A program made the position numbers and the translations under genes. Below are positions 46,020 through 55,894 of a DNA stretch of 64,000 nucleotides, one piece after another; position 1 is the first letter of the stretch; each line of letters starts with the position of its first letter. The notes beneath the pieces are model-generated. The model was not told the origin of the DNA, made no database searches, and was given only the letters and a program-made list of their open reading frames with translations. The stretch is taken from contig NZ_RWJI01000003.1 in assembly GCF_003933235.1 (NCBI RefSeq), forward strand, positions 1 through 64,000, given 5' to 3'. The DNA is from Sphingorhabdus wooponensis (GTDB taxonomy: Bacteria; Pseudomonadota; Alphaproteobacteria; Sphingomonadales; Sphingomonadaceae).

Positions 46020-46412
46020 ATGGAAAAAATAATCAAATCCGACGCGGAGTGGCGGGCAGAATTGGACCCCATTCAATATCATGTCCTGCGTGAGGCTGGC
46101 ACAGAACGTGCTTTTGCCGGCGCTCTAACCGATGAAAAGCGCGAAGGCGAATTTCGCTGCGCTGGCTGTGGGACTACCCTGTTTGCTTCAGACACGAAAT
46201 TTGACAGCGGTTCAGGTTGGCCAAGCTTTACCGCGCCTGCAGACAATGATGCCGTCGAAGAACATCGCGATGCATCGCACGGTATGGTCCGCATCGAAGT
46301 GCGCTGCGCTGCATGTGACGGGCATTTGGGTCATGTCTTTCCCGATGGGCCGGGACCAACAGGCCTGCGTTACTGCATCAACAGCGCAGCGCTTGCATTC
46401 GATCCTGAATAA
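46020..46412 (+). CDS. msrB: Peptide-methionine (R)-S-oxide reductase
   Basis: 130 residues. It reduces methionine-R-sulfoxide. Zinc ligands are two CxxC pairs (Cys47/50, Cys96/99) and the catalytic Cys119 is in [16 protein letters not shown] lies in the active site region. ATG at 46020 is chosen; the open frame from 45978 encodes no conserved residues. It stands alone between holA and the PBP gene. Confidence 0.95.
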   Translation: MEKIIKSDAEWRAELDPIQYHVLREAGTERAFAGALTDEKREGEFRCAGCGTTLFASDTKFDSGSGWPSFTAPADNDAVEEHRDASHGMVRIEVRCAACDGHLGHVFPDGPGPTGLRYCINSAALAFDPE

Positions 46413-46456
46413 CAAGGCGCTTGTCGGCGGTTACGGGACTGGGTAACACGCAAAGC

Positions 46457-48451
46457 ATGGCACGCGCAGGCAAGATTTCGAAAGAACGTGGCCCAATGGG
46501 AACATGGATATTCCGCATCGCCAAAGCGGGCGTCATCGCAGCGTTGCTGGGCGTCATGGTCCTTGGCATTTTCGTCGCGATTGCACGCAGCGAAATTGAC
46601 AGTTTCGAAGATCTGAAAGCGTCCCCCAACGGGCAGATGATCCGTATACGTGCCGCAGATGGCACTGTTATTCAATCGCTTGGCCCGAGCTTCGGACGCT
46701 GGCTAACCATCGACCAATTGCCGTCCGAGATGAAGGATGCGATGGTCGCGGTTGAAGATCGCCGATATTATATGCATCCCGGTGTCGACCCTATTGGCAT
46801 TACACGGTCCGTGTATGTTCGGACCGTTGAAGGTCGCTGGACGCAAGGTGGCTCGACCATCACGCAACAATTGGCGCGCAACATCTATCTTAATAGCAAC
46901 AAGGAGTTTGGCCGTAAAATTCGCGAGGTCATCCTTGCGTTGGCGATGGAAACCAAATTCTCCAAGGACCAGATCCTTGAGCTCTATTTGAATAAAGTAT
47001 ATTTTGGTGGCGGCGCTTATGGGGTGGATGCGGCAAGTCGCCGTTTCTTTGACCATGGCGCCGAAGACATCAACCTTGCTGAGGCAGCTATTATCGCAGG
47101 TCTAGTAAAGGCACCCTCACGCTATGCGCCTACGGCCGACGCGCAGGCCGCTTTGGACCGCGCGAAGGTAGTGGTTGAAGTCATGCAAGATGCCGGGATG
47201 ATTACCCCAGCTGAGGCCGCAAATGTTGAGTTAGCCGGAGTCCGATTGGCAGCTGAAACGCCTCAAGACAGCGTGCGTTACTTCACGGATTGGGTTTTGC
47301 CGCAGTTAGACGGCCTGATTGACGAAACCGAAAAGCCCATTGATGTCTGGACGACGCTGGATCTTAAAATGCAGCGCGCCGCAACCGCAGCAATCGCGGC
47401 GAATGCACCCCGCGGGTCTCAAGGCGCATTGGTGTCGATTGACCGCGACGGCGCTGTGAAGGCGATGGTCGGCGGCACCGATTATAATAGCAGCATTTAT
47501 AATCGCGCGGTTACCGCTGTGCGCCAACCAGGGTCGGCTTGGAAATTATTCGTGTATCTCGCCGCGTTGGAAGCGGGCTATCGCCCCGAAGACATGGTAG
47601 AAGACAAGCCAGTCGAAATTGAAGGCTGGCAACCCAAGAATAGTAACGGCAAATTTGCGGGCCCGATTTCACTTCGTACCGCCTTTGCTTATTCCAAAAA
47701 CACAGTCGCCGCTCAAATTGGGCAAGATGTTGGCACCAGTAGCATCGCCAATATGGCGCGCAGGTTCGGAATCTCCACCCCTGTCAACACGGAACCGTCG
47801 ATGGTTCTGGGCACATCGGATACCCGCGTTATCGATATGACCCAGGCGTTCGCAGCAGTCGCAGCAGGTGGGCGAAGTGTCATGCCTTATGGCATTACAA
47901 AGGTCACCACGATTGATGGTGAGCTTCTATATGCGGCGAAGCCATCGAGCTCTGTGCAGTTGGTTGACGATTGGGTTGCAGGCGCAATGACCGATTTGTT
48001 GCAAAGCGCTGTTGCTACGGGCACCGGGCGGGCTGCAAATATCGGCCGACCCGTTGCGGGCAAAACGGGGACGACTTCAAGCAACAAGGACGGATGGTTC
48101 CTGGGCTTCTCCAGCGGTCTTACAACCGGCGTGTGGATGGGTCGCGACGACGCTAGGCGAATTGGTGGCCTTGAAGGCGGCCGCGCCCCTGCGCAAGCCT
48201 GGGCAGCATATATGCGTGTCGCGGTATCCGATCGTCCCGTGGAGAAATTTGCAACAGAGGTGACGTTCCCAGAAGCTCTTGAAGGCGAGGAGACATTACT
48301 CGACGGGGAAGAAATGCTGCTATTCGACGAAAACGGGATGCCGATTGAAGGCGCACCCCTAATGGAAGACCCCAATGATGCGCCAGAACCGGGGCCGGAG
48401 CCTCTGGATGATGCGTTTATCGAAAGGGCCTTAAACGGTCGACGCGATTAA
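46457..48451 (+). CDS. Bifunctional class A penicillin-binding protein (PBP1A family)
   Basis: About 664 residues. A membrane anchor at about residues 16-43 is followed by a glycosyltransferase domain (AVEDRRYYMHPGVD, GGSTITQQLARN, ALAMETKFSKDQILELYLN) and a transpeptidase domain with SxxK in RQPGSAWKLFVY, SKN in FAYSKNTVAA and KTGT in VAGKTGTTSSNKD. It polymerises and crosslinks peptidoglycan. The C-terminal tail is acidic and Pro/Glu-rich. ATG at 46457 or 46496 could both start it. An earlier TTG at 46421 gives a longer N-terminus. Confidence 0.93.
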   Translation: MARAGKISKERGPMGTWIFRIAKAGVIAALLGVMVLGIFVAIARSEIDSFEDLKASPNGQMIRIRAADGTVIQSLGPSFGRWLTIDQLPSEMKDAMVAVEDRRYYMHPGVDPIGITRSVYVRTVEGRWTQGGSTITQQLARNIYLNSNKEFGRKIREVILALAMETKFSKDQILELYLNKVYFGGGAYGVDAASRRFFDHGAEDINLAEAAIIAGLVKAPSRYAPTADAQAALDRAKVVVEVMQDAGMITPAEAANVELAGVRLAAETPQDSVRYFTDWVLPQLDGLIDETEKPIDVWTTLDLKMQRAATAAIAANAPRGSQGALVSIDRDGAVKAMVGGTDYNSSIYNRAVTAVRQPGSAWKLFVYLAALEAGYRPEDMVEDKPVEIEGWQPKNSNGKFAGPISLRTAFAYSKNTVAAQIGQDVGTSSIANMARRFGISTPVNTEPSMVLGTSDTRVIDMTQAFAAVAAGGRSVMPYGITKVTTIDGELLYAAKPSSSVQLVDDWVAGAMTDLLQSAVATGTGRAANIGRPVAGKTGTTSSNKDGWFLGFSSGLTTGVWMGRDDARRIGGLEGGRAPAQAWAAYMRVAVSDRPVEKFATEVTFPEALEGEETLLDGEEMLLFDENGMPIEGAPLMEDPNDAPEPGPEPLDDAFIERALNGRRD

Positions 48452-48510
48452 TAACTCACGCCGGAAGACGCGCAGGGCAATCCGCATTGACAGCTTGCGT
48501 CCTGAAAAAC

Positions 48511-49575
48511 TTAAAGTGCGTGACCAGTCCGGCTTTTTTTGGTTTCAAGATAATGGGCATTGTGTGGGTTCGCGGCGATTTGAAGCGGCAGCCGTTCCGT
48601 GACCGCAATGCCCGCTTTTTGCAAGCCATCCACTTTTTCGGGATTGTTAGTTAACAGGCGCACCCGTTCCACACCAAGCAATTCGAGCATCCGTGCAGCG
48701 ACAGAAAAGTCGCGCGCATCAATGGCGAAGCCCAATCGGGTATTGGCATCGACCGTATCAAACCCCTGATCCTGCAGCGCATAGGCGCGCAGCTTGTTGA
48801 TCAAGCCAATGCCGCGTCCTTCTTGTCGCAAATATAACAATATGCCCCAACTTGCGTCCGAAATTTGTTGCAACGCTTCATGTAATTGCGGTCCGCAATC
48901 GCATTTCAGGCTGCCGAGAACATCGCCCGTCAGGCATTCACTGTGCAGCCGGACGACTGGCGGCGAGGTATCGCGCGTACCCATCAGCAACGCAACATGA
49001 TCGGACGCATCTACGACTGTCCGGAACGCGACGATTTCGGCATCTGCATTGGCGGCAACCGGAAGTTTGGCCCGCGCAGCTATGCGCAACGCGCCGCTAT
49101 CGTCAAAGGCAATAACATCTTGCGGGCTGACATTAACGGTGTTTTCGTCCGCATCCGCCAACACCAGAAACGCGGGCAGCAAGCCAGCCAAACGCGCAAG
49201 TTCGATAGCGGCCGTCGCCGATGGCCCATCATCCAATGGCAACGCGGCAAAGGGTCCCTTCATCGGATAGGCAAGGTCGAGGCTTGGGTCAGCTACCGCC
49301 AATGCGAGTCTGAGGTCCAAGTCGAACGGGGCCTTAATGAGCACCGGAAGGTCGCCATCGGCCGCGGCACTCTGGTTGCTTAATTTCAACGTCGCCGCGC
49401 GACTTGCTGATAGCAATATCGCATGCGTGCCGGAAATATCCTGCGCCGTTTCGACCGCAAGTACAGTCAGCGCTTTATCCACATCCACAACGGTGACTGG
49501 CCATCCGCGGCGCAAGGCATCAATCGCCATTGCTGCGCGGCGTGAGTCTCCCAACGCTGCGCTCCCCCCGATCAA
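48511..49575 (-). CDS. ribA: GTP cyclohydrolase II with degenerate N-terminal RibB-like domain
   Basis: 354 residues. The C-terminal half is RibA: VRLHSECLTGDVLGSLKCDCGPQL carries the three zinc cysteines (ECLTGD, KCDCG), followed by LLYLRQEGRGIGL, the catalytic region, and LLTNNPEKVDGL. It opens the GTP ring in riboflavin synthesis. The N-terminal half keeps the outline of DHBP synthase but lacks its DDExRENEGDL motif (VTVVDVDKALTVLAV instead), so only RibA activity is likely. The start is TTG at 49573-49575, overlapping the xthA stop; ATG at 49530 is the alternative. Confidence 0.9.
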   Translation of the reverse strand: MIGGSAALGDSRRAAMAIDALRRGWPVTVVDVDKALTVLAVETAQDISGTHAILLSASRAATLKLSNQSAAADGDLPVLIKAPFDLDLRLALAVADPSLDLAYPMKGPFAALPLDDGPSATAAIELARLAGLLPAFLVLADADENTVNVSPQDVIAFDDSGALRIAARAKLPVAANADAEIVAFRTVVDASDHVALLMGTRDTSPPVVRLHSECLTGDVLGSLKCDCGPQLHEALQQISDASWGILLYLRQEGRGIGLINKLRAYALQDQGFDTVDANTRLGFAIDARDFSVAARMLELLGVERVRLLTNNPEKVDGLQKAGIAVTERLPLQIAANPHNAHYLETKKSRTGHAL

Positions 49576-50378
49576 AAGGTGAATTCCGTGACTATCGGTG
49601 CATGGTCGGATGGTTTGCCCCAGCCGCGCACATGTTTGTGCACGATATGCGCCTTTGCCTTTTCTTTCAGATCAGGTGTAACCCACATATGATCGAGCCT
49701 ACGTCCACGGTCAGATGTTTCCCAATCCTGTGCGCGATAGCTCCACCATGTATATAATTTTTTCGACGGCTCAACAAAGTGCCGCGCAACATCCACCCAG
49801 TCTGCTGCGGCCTGAATTTCCGCCAAATGCTCAATTTCAATTTTGGTATGGCTGACGACATTTACCAATTGTTTATGGCTCCAGACATCTTTCTCAAGCG
49901 GCGCAACATTGAAGTCACCCGTGAGGATTGTCGGTTGCGTAACGTTACGCGACCATTCCGCCATACGCTTCAAAAACGCTAGTTTCTGGCCGAATTTGGA
50001 ATTAACCTCACTGTCCGGAACCTCACCACCTGCAGGAATATAGACATTGTCGATCCGTACGCCCTTGGCTGCGTCAATGTTTAACTCTGCACCGACATGG
50101 CGCGCCTCGCCATTGGCTTGCCAATCCTCAACCCTGCGGTTGATCAACGGCAGCTTGCTGACGATTGCAACACCATGGTGCATAGGCATCCCGTTAATGA
50201 CAAAATGTCGGTAACCCAATTGCCGAAACAATCCTTCGGGAAACAGGCTGTCGATGACTTTTGTTTCCTGAAGGCACAAAACGTCAGGCGCCTCTTCCTT
50301 CAAATAGCGTTCGACAATGTCGATGCGGGCGCGGACTGAGTTTATATTCCACGAGGCGATGCGTATGGTCTGAGACAT
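49572..50378 (-). CDS. xthA: Exodeoxyribonuclease III (AP endonuclease)
   Basis: 268 residues of the Exo III/EEP family. Motifs are IASWNINSVRARI (Asn metal ligand), CLQETKVIDSLFP (catalytic Glu), TGDFNVAPLEKDVW (DxN) and SDHAPIVTEF (Asp-His pair near the end). It cleaves at abasic sites and removes 3' blocks. The gene runs into ribA with a stop/start overlap, and is preceded by a strong terminator on the same strand. Confidence 0.94.
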   Translation of the reverse strand: MSQTIRIASWNINSVRARIDIVERYLKEEAPDVLCLQETKVIDSLFPEGLFRQLGYRHFVINGMPMHHGVAIVSKLPLINRRVEDWQANGEARHVGAELNIDAAKGVRIDNVYIPAGGEVPDSEVNSKFGQKLAFLKRMAEWSRNVTQPTILTGDFNVAPLEKDVWSHKQLVNVVSHTKIEIEHLAEIQAAADWVDVARHFVEPSKKLYTWWSYRAQDWETSDRGRRLDHMWVTPDLKEKAKAHIVHKHVRGWGKPSDHAPIVTEFTF

Positions 50379-50439
50379 AAGATAAAAGCCCTAGATGCCT
50401 GAAGCGTCAGGGGCAAGCCGGTGAAGTCATTTCAGACAA

Positions 50440-50484
50440 AAAAGCAAAGCCCCCATCCCGGGGGCATTGGGGATGAGGGCTAAG
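50440..50484 (-). terminator. Rho-independent terminator upstream of xthA
   Basis: On the minus strand AGCCCTCATCCC pairs with GGGATGGGGGCT (one mismatch) around a C-rich loop and is followed by TTTGCTTTTTTG. It ends a transcript coming from lolA or from within the 283-base gap, separating ftsK-lolA from xthA-ribA. Confidence 0.8.
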
Positions 50485-50661
50485 CTTGCGTTCGTCACGC
50501 GGATATCAGCGGTGTTTTAAGTCGCGGGCAACAGGGGGAAATCCACACGTACGGACATCCACTGATGAGTCGTTTATACTGTGGCTTTCCTGTCGTTCAG
50601 ATGAACAACTTACGCGCAGGCCGCAGCTTGTCGGTGGTGCGCTTCCGTTCATCGCCAGATA
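50485..50661 (-). ncRNA. Candidate small RNA or lolA 3' UTR
   Basis: The roughly 177 bases between the lolA stop and the strong terminator contain no convincing gene on either strand. A 45-codon minus-strand frame starting at ATG (about 50650) has no Shine-Dalgarno and no family look. The stretch has a C-rich unpaired run (TTTCCCCCTGTTGCCC) of the sort seen in anti-Shine-Dalgarno loops of alphaproteobacterial small RNAs. An sRNA or simply a long 3' UTR would both fit. Confidence 0.25.
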
Positions 50662-51285
50662 TTACGATTTTCGCCTGACGGGTCGTGGATCTTTCCACGT
50701 GAAGGCGTTTTTTGCGATGGCGCCATTATAGGTGATGTTATTGAGTCGAATGGTGGTGCGGTTGTTTTTGGAATCCAGCGCGACCCAGCCATTTAAAGTC
50801 AATCCACCGGGCGCGCCGGGCTTGTCCACGAATATCATAGTGATGGTACCATATTCGGGCCGATTTGGGTCGCGGACTTCGACGCTAATAACCTCCTTAG
50901 TAGACGTTGGAAGTATCTTGCCAAAGCGCGCAAGGTCCTGACCGGGGTCAAGAAGGGCCGCCAGCGGACTGTTGCGGATCGGCCAACGCTGCACTTGTTT
51001 GACCTCATAATCCACCATTGTGAGCGCACGGCCGTCTGCGACAATCAATAAGGGTACATCCTTTTGATACTCAAAACGCACTTGCCCAGGCCGCTTCAAC
51101 AGCAACTTGCCGGTCAGCGTTCCACCGCTCCGATCTGTCTGCGAAAAAGTGGCTGACATCGTAGCCACAGCTTTCATATGCTGAACCACCCGGGCCATCT
51201 GCTCGGACGAGGACTGCGCAATACTAGGTGTCGTTGCCACGAGCGCAACCGGCGCGAACAACAAGGCAAATTTTGAAAAAGTCAT
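50662..51285 (-). CDS. lolA: Outer-membrane lipoprotein carrier LolA
   Basis: 207 residues. A signal peptide (LLFAPVALVATTPSIAQ) is followed by a LolA fold: MSATFSQTDRSGGTLTGKLLLKRPGQVRFEY near residues 43-75, and VALDSKNNRTTIRLNNI near the C-terminus. It ferries lipoproteins across the periplasm. It lies 66 bases downstream of ftsK on the same strand, a conserved alphaproteobacterial pairing. Confidence 0.93.
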   Translation of the reverse strand: MTFSKFALLFAPVALVATTPSIAQSSSEQMARVVQHMKAVATMSATFSQTDRSGGTLTGKLLLKRPGQVRFEYQKDVPLLIVADGRALTMVDYEVKQVQRWPIRNSPLAALLDPGQDLARFGKILPTSTKEVISVEVRDPNRPEYGTITMIFVDKPGAPGGLTLNGWVALDSKNNRTTIRLNNITYNGAIAKNAFTWKDPRPVRRKS

Positions 51286-51351
51286 CTTTGTTTCCTAGGG
51301 ATGGGGTGGCAACAATTACTATTCAGGCTGCCTTGAACCCCGTCTTAACGG

Positions 51352-53676
51352 CTAAGCTGGGTCGCCGTTGCGGTCGCGCAGTACTTCCCGGCGGCCAATA
51401 TGGTTCGGCGCGCTGATGAAGCCATCTTCCTCCATCCGGTCAATCAGCCGCGCAGCGCTGTTGTAACCGATGCGCAATTGCCGTTGGATCCAGCTTGTTG
51501 AGGCCTTCTGGCTTTCGAACACTATTTGGCACGCTTTACGATATTGTGAATCTTCTTCGCTGTCGTCACCGCCTATGCCGCCAAAGTCGAAACCGCCGTC
51601 TTCGGGCTCTTCCGTCACAGCCTGGATATATTCAGGCTGCCCCTGGCCACGCCAATGGTCGGCAACGCGGCGCACTTCATCGTCGGAGACAAAGGGTCCG
51701 TGAATACGGATCAATCCGCGGCCACCAGCCATATAAAGCATGTCGCCCTTGCCCAGCAGCTGTTCTGCGCCTTGTTCCCCAAGAATAGTCCGACTGTCGA
51801 TTTTGGACGTGACGTGGAAGGAAATGCGGGTTGGCAGATTTGCCTTGATAACGCCCGTGATAACATCGACTGAGGGACGCTGGGTTGCCATGATCAGGTG
51901 AATCCCCGCCGCCCGCGCCTTTTGCGCCAGACGCTGTATCAGGAATTCGACTTCCTTTCCTGCGGTCATCATCAGGTCGGCTAACTCATCTACGATGATA
52001 ACAATCTGCGGCATGGGTTCGTAAGCGAGGCTTTCTTCCTCATATTGTGGTTGGCCAGTCATCGGGTCATAACCGATCTGCACCTTGCGGCCCAATGGCG
52101 CACCTTTCGCCTTTGCATTGCGCACTTTTTCATTGAAGTTCGCAAGGTTACGCACGCCAAGCGAGGACATCATACGATATCGCTCCTCCATCTGCTCAAC
52201 TGCCCATTTCAGGGCGCGGATAGCCTTTGCAGGCTCGGTCACCACGGGCGACAGCAGATGCGGAATGTCGTCATAGCTGCTCAGTTCGAGCATTTTGGGA
52301 TCGATCATGATCATCCGGCATTGGTCCGGTGTCAGGCGATAGAGCAGCGACAAGATCATACAGTTCAAGCCAACCGATTTACCCGACCCGGTCGTCCCTG
52401 CGACCAGCAGATGTGGCATAGGCGCTAGATCAGCAATAACGGGGTCGCCGGAAATATTCTTGCCCAAGATTATAGGTAATGCGCCTTTTAGCTCCGCAAA
52501 AGCATCAGAGCCCACCATTTCCTGAAACACAACAGCCTCTCGGTGCGCATTGGGAAGCTCGATGCCCATCACCGTCTTGCCGGGGATGGTCGAAACGCGC
52601 GCGGAGAGCGCGGACATGTTACGTGCAATGTCTTCGGCCAACTGAATGACACGGCTCGACTTTATACCCGCCGCTGGTTCAAGTTCGTACATCGTGACGA
52701 CAGGGCCAGGGCGAACCGCGACAATTTGCCCCTTCACATGGAAGTCATCAAGCACCGACTCGAGCAACCGTGCATTAGCCTCCAACGCAGCCTTATCGAG
52801 CTTAGGTACTGAAATCGCGGGAGGAGGATCGAGCAACTCGAGCGATGGCAAAGTAAAGCTACCAAAAAAATCACCTTGCCGGGCACCCGTTGAAAAAGCG
52901 GCTTTTTTTGGCGCGAGCGTGCGGTCCTCAATCACCGGCGGCTTGCGTTGATCCGGCTCCACAGCCTTGCGTGGTGGCTTGGGTTCAATAATCTGGGGTG
53001 CAGGTATATCGTCGCCCGCTAAGGCCGAAATGCCTACATTTGCGGCTCCAAATTTAGGCATCGTCAATGTCGGGATACGCAGCAATGGCCGTTCTAGCTG
53101 AAGCGATCGGATAGCCAATGCTAACCCGCCCACCAAAGCACCGAGTATAACGGACACCCGAAGCAATGTTCCGAATAAACCCTGAACTTGGCTTAAGAGT
53201 GCACTGGCAGCATTGCCCAATAGCAGAGCAATCAACCCGCCCCATCCAGCCGGAAGCCCAATGTCACTACCCTGTTGCCAATAAGCCATGCCAAAACCGA
53301 GCAACAACATACCAATCAGGCACAAGGATAATTGTCGTTTCCATTGCGGCTGCGGGACATCGCGCCACAAACGCCGCGCGAACACCAGCATCAGCGGAAA
53401 CAAAAAAATCGCTGGTACGCCGAACAAGAAAAGCGCCGCATCAGCAACATAAGCACCGCTTTGCCCCATCCAATTGTGCTGAACATCGGCTGCCGCGCTA
53501 TTATATGACGCGTCGCCTGCCGAATAACTGAGCACCGCGAGCCCGTAAAAAATAGCAACCAATCCCAAGGCTGCCGCACCAAACAATGCGCCACTGCGGA
53601 TCAATGACGCACGCATGACCTGCCGCCAATTACCAAGGTTCGATTTCGGGCTAAATTTTGAAATGTGTAAGGCCAT
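51352..53676 (-). CDS. ftsK: DNA translocase FtsK
   Basis: 774 residues. Four to five N-terminal membrane helices (about residues 25-190) are followed by a Pro/Lys-rich linker and a RecA-like motor with LLVAGTTGSGKSVGLN (Walker A), IVIIVDELADLMM (Walker B) and MATQRPSVDVITG. The C-terminal gamma winged-helix reads IQRQLRIGYNSAARLIDRMEE. FtsK couples division to chromosome-dimer resolution and segregation. The linker is short relative to E. coli FtsK, which is usual outside enterics. Confidence 0.97.
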   Translation of the reverse strand: MALHISKFSPKSNLGNWRQVMRASLIRSGALFGAAALGLVAIFYGLAVLSYSAGDASYNSAAADVQHNWMGQSGAYVADAALFLFGVPAIFLFPLMLVFARRLWRDVPQPQWKRQLSLCLIGMLLLGFGMAYWQQGSDIGLPAGWGGLIALLLGNAASALLSQVQGLFGTLLRVSVILGALVGGLALAIRSLQLERPLLRIPTLTMPKFGAANVGISALAGDDIPAPQIIEPKPPRKAVEPDQRKPPVIEDRTLAPKKAAFSTGARQGDFFGSFTLPSLELLDPPPAISVPKLDKAALEANARLLESVLDDFHVKGQIVAVRPGPVVTMYELEPAAGIKSSRVIQLAEDIARNMSALSARVSTIPGKTVMGIELPNAHREAVVFQEMVGSDAFAELKGALPIILGKNISGDPVIADLAPMPHLLVAGTTGSGKSVGLNCMILSLLYRLTPDQCRMIMIDPKMLELSSYDDIPHLLSPVVTEPAKAIRALKWAVEQMEERYRMMSSLGVRNLANFNEKVRNAKAKGAPLGRKVQIGYDPMTGQPQYEEESLAYEPMPQIVIIVDELADLMMTAGKEVEFLIQRLAQKARAAGIHLIMATQRPSVDVITGVIKANLPTRISFHVTSKIDSRTILGEQGAEQLLGKGDMLYMAGGRGLIRIHGPFVSDDEVRRVADHWRGQGQPEYIQAVTEEPEDGGFDFGGIGGDDSEEDSQYRKACQIVFESQKASTSWIQRQLRIGYNSAARLIDRMEEDGFISAPNHIGRREVLRDRNGDPA

Positions 53677-53846
53677 GTTACGAATGCCGATATGTATTTT
53701 GGATGAAGTCGCAAAGGACCGACTGCGTCCCTTTTCGGCGTCAGCGGACTCCTCGTCAAGTATTAGACGGCAAAAGGGCGAGGGACAGGTTTATACGTTC
53801 AAAATCCTGCTTTGAATCACAAGCGTTGTTGCGCCATAAGGGCAAT

Positions 53847-55070
53847 ATGAAAAACAAGGCAGATGTAATCATCATTGGTGGCGGTCTCATTGGCCTCACG
53901 CAAGCTCTGGCGCTCGCATCGCAAGGCATTACCAGCCATGTCATTGACCGCGCAGACCAAGCCAACATGCTAAAGGCGGGCTTTGACGGCAGGACCTTTG
54001 CGATCTCAAGCTCAAGCTATAAATTATTCGAAGCGATGGGCCTTGGCGATGCTTTGGTCGGTAAAGGCTGCCCGATTGAAAAGATCTGGGTGAGTGACGG
54101 TTTAAAGCCAGGGTCTCTTGATTTTGCGCCAGCCGAAGATGATGGATTTTTAGGTCAAATGTTTGAAAGCCGTTATTTGCGTGGTGTGCTTTACAAAGCA
54201 GCGCAAGAACATGCGGCAATCCAACTACATATGCCCGCAAACATCATCGAAAAATCGCGGGATGCTGGCGCAGTGACAGTGACGCTTGACGACGGAAAAG
54301 TGTTGACCGCAGGCCTGATGATTGTTGCCGAAGGCCGTAAGAGCGAAACTCGGGAAGAAGCTGGAATCCATATCGCCCAGTGGCAATATGACCATCACGC
54401 GATTGTTGGCGCGATTTATCATGAGCGGCCACATAACAATATTGCCTATGAAATTTTTTACCCCTCGGGACCCTTTGCCTTACTGCCAATGTTGGATGAT
54501 GAACAAGGCCGCCACCGTTCGGCGCTTGTCTGGTCCGTTGAAACCAAAGATGCCGCTGCCTACCTAAAATTATCGCCACGCGGCTACGCGGCGGAACTTG
54601 AAAAGGGCATGGGTGGGTTGCTGGGCAAGGTCGAGTTATCTGCGCCTTTATCGTCCTACAAGTTGGGCTTCCACCATGCAGCTTCGATTACGGCTGAGCG
54701 TATGGTCCTGATCGGGGATAGCGCACACGGCATTCACCCAATCGCGGGTCAGGGTCTGAATTTGGGACTCCGCGATGTCGCAGCCCTAACTGAAGTTCTG
54801 GTAGACGGTATGCGCCTTGGTCTCGATTTTGGCGATGCGCAGTTGCTTGACCGTTACAGCCGGTGGCGCAGTATTGATACGTTGCTGATTGCCATTTCGA
54901 CAGACGGACTAAACCGCTTGTTTTCCATACCTGGGAAAACCGCATCTGCGGTCCGGCGTTTCGGGATGGCGATGGTGCAGCGCGCTTCCCCGGCTAAGGC
55001 CTTTTTCATGGCCGAAGCACGGGGCGAAAGTGGCGCTCTGCCAAAAATGCTTCAGGGTGTTACTGTCTAA
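53847..55070 (+). CDS. UbiH/UbiF-family FAD-dependent hydroxylase
   Basis: About 407 residues. Opening VIIIGGGLIGLTQALALA is the FAD Rossmann motif. LIGDSAHGIHPIAGQGLNLGLRD is the classic FAD/substrate motif of ubiquinone hydroxylases. It likely adds a ring hydroxyl in ubiquinone synthesis; which position (C5, C6 or C1) cannot be told. ATG at 53847 is preceded by AAGGGC; the frame opens earlier at 53658 but overlaps the divergent ftsK start. Confidence 0.9.
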   Translation: MKNKADVIIIGGGLIGLTQALALASQGITSHVIDRADQANMLKAGFDGRTFAISSSSYKLFEAMGLGDALVGKGCPIEKIWVSDGLKPGSLDFAPAEDDGFLGQMFESRYLRGVLYKAAQEHAAIQLHMPANIIEKSRDAGAVTVTLDDGKVLTAGLMIVAEGRKSETREEAGIHIAQWQYDHHAIVGAIYHERPHNNIAYEIFYPSGPFALLPMLDDEQGRHRSALVWSVETKDAAAYLKLSPRGYAAELEKGMGGLLGKVELSAPLSSYKLGFHHAASITAERMVLIGDSAHGIHPIAGQGLNLGLRDVAALTEVLVDGMRLGLDFGDAQLLDRYSRWRSIDTLLIAISTDGLNRLFSIPGKTASAVRRFGMAMVQRASPAKAFFMAEARGESGALPKMLQGVTV

Positions 55071-55083
55071 AGTACGCCCACAC

Positions 55084-55743
55084 TTAGGTTACTGGAACAA
55101 GTCGGATTTCAACGCGTCGGTTGGCCGAGCGCCCCGCCGCATCCAAATTGCTCGCCTTTGGCTGGCTTTCACCATAACCGCGTGTAGCCAAGCGCGCAGA
55201 CTGCACACCGCGTGACGACAAATAATCGGCTACCGAGGATGCACGGCGTTCTGACAAGGCCTGATTATAAGCGTCAGATCCGGTGGAATCGGTGTGGCCT
55301 AACACGTCAACATAGGTTTTCTCATATTGAATCAGTGTCGACGCAACCTCATCAAGCGTGCTGCGAAAGCTCGGGTCGATATTTGCACTGTCGACACCAA
55401 AAGTAATTTCCGATGGCATATCAAGGACGAGATTATCGCCGTCACGAATGACATTGATGCCCGTACCCGCCGTCTGCTGACGCAGCTTGCGTTCTTGTTC
55501 GTCCATATAATAACCAACGCCAGCACCCGCCAATGCGCCAATACCAGCGCCCAAGATCTTTTCGCTGCGGTCACGACGGCCGCCCACCAAATCGCCAATT
55601 AGATAACCACCCAATGCCCCGCCAATGCCGCCAATAGCTGCCTTCGAAATAGTACGATTTCCAGTCTCGGGATCTGTCACACACGCGGACAGCGGGAGCA
55701 TCGCCGCCAATAATGTCAGTGTAATCATTTGGTTCTTTTTCAT
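55084..55743 (-). CDS. OmpA-family lipoprotein with glycine zipper
   Basis: About 219 residues. A lipobox (LAAMLPLSACVT, Cys20) is followed by a glycine-zipper segment (IGGIGGALGGYLIGDLVGG, again GAGIGALAGAG), then a C-terminal OmpA domain (VLGHTDSTGSDAYNQALSERRA and RGYGESQP) that would bind peptidoglycan. It resembles YiaD-type proteins linking outer membrane to cell wall. The start ATG at 55741-55743 has a GAAAGGGA site. Confidence 0.92.
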   Translation of the reverse strand: MKKNQMITLTLLAAMLPLSACVTDPETGNRTISKAAIGGIGGALGGYLIGDLVGGRRDRSEKILGAGIGALAGAGVGYYMDEQERKLRQQTAGTGINVIRDGDNLVLDMPSEITFGVDSANIDPSFRSTLDEVASTLIQYEKTYVDVLGHTDSTGSDAYNQALSERRASSVADYLSSRGVQSARLATRGYGESQPKASNLDAAGRSANRRVEIRLVPVT

Positions 55744-55894
55744 TATCGTCCCTTTCAACTAAGGCGTCGCTTAAACAACACCTATGATGAACCTGCGATG
55801 ATTATCTCAAACGGTTGCATCTATATCCCATAACCTGTTTTTACGCATTTTGTTGCCAAAACCCAAATTTTCGCTTTATGGCGCAAACGTCCTT

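Noticed and set aside
50486-50731. 81-codon plus-strand frame
   Set aside because: Overlaps the lolA 3' end in antisense and the probable UTR; no ribosome-binding site.
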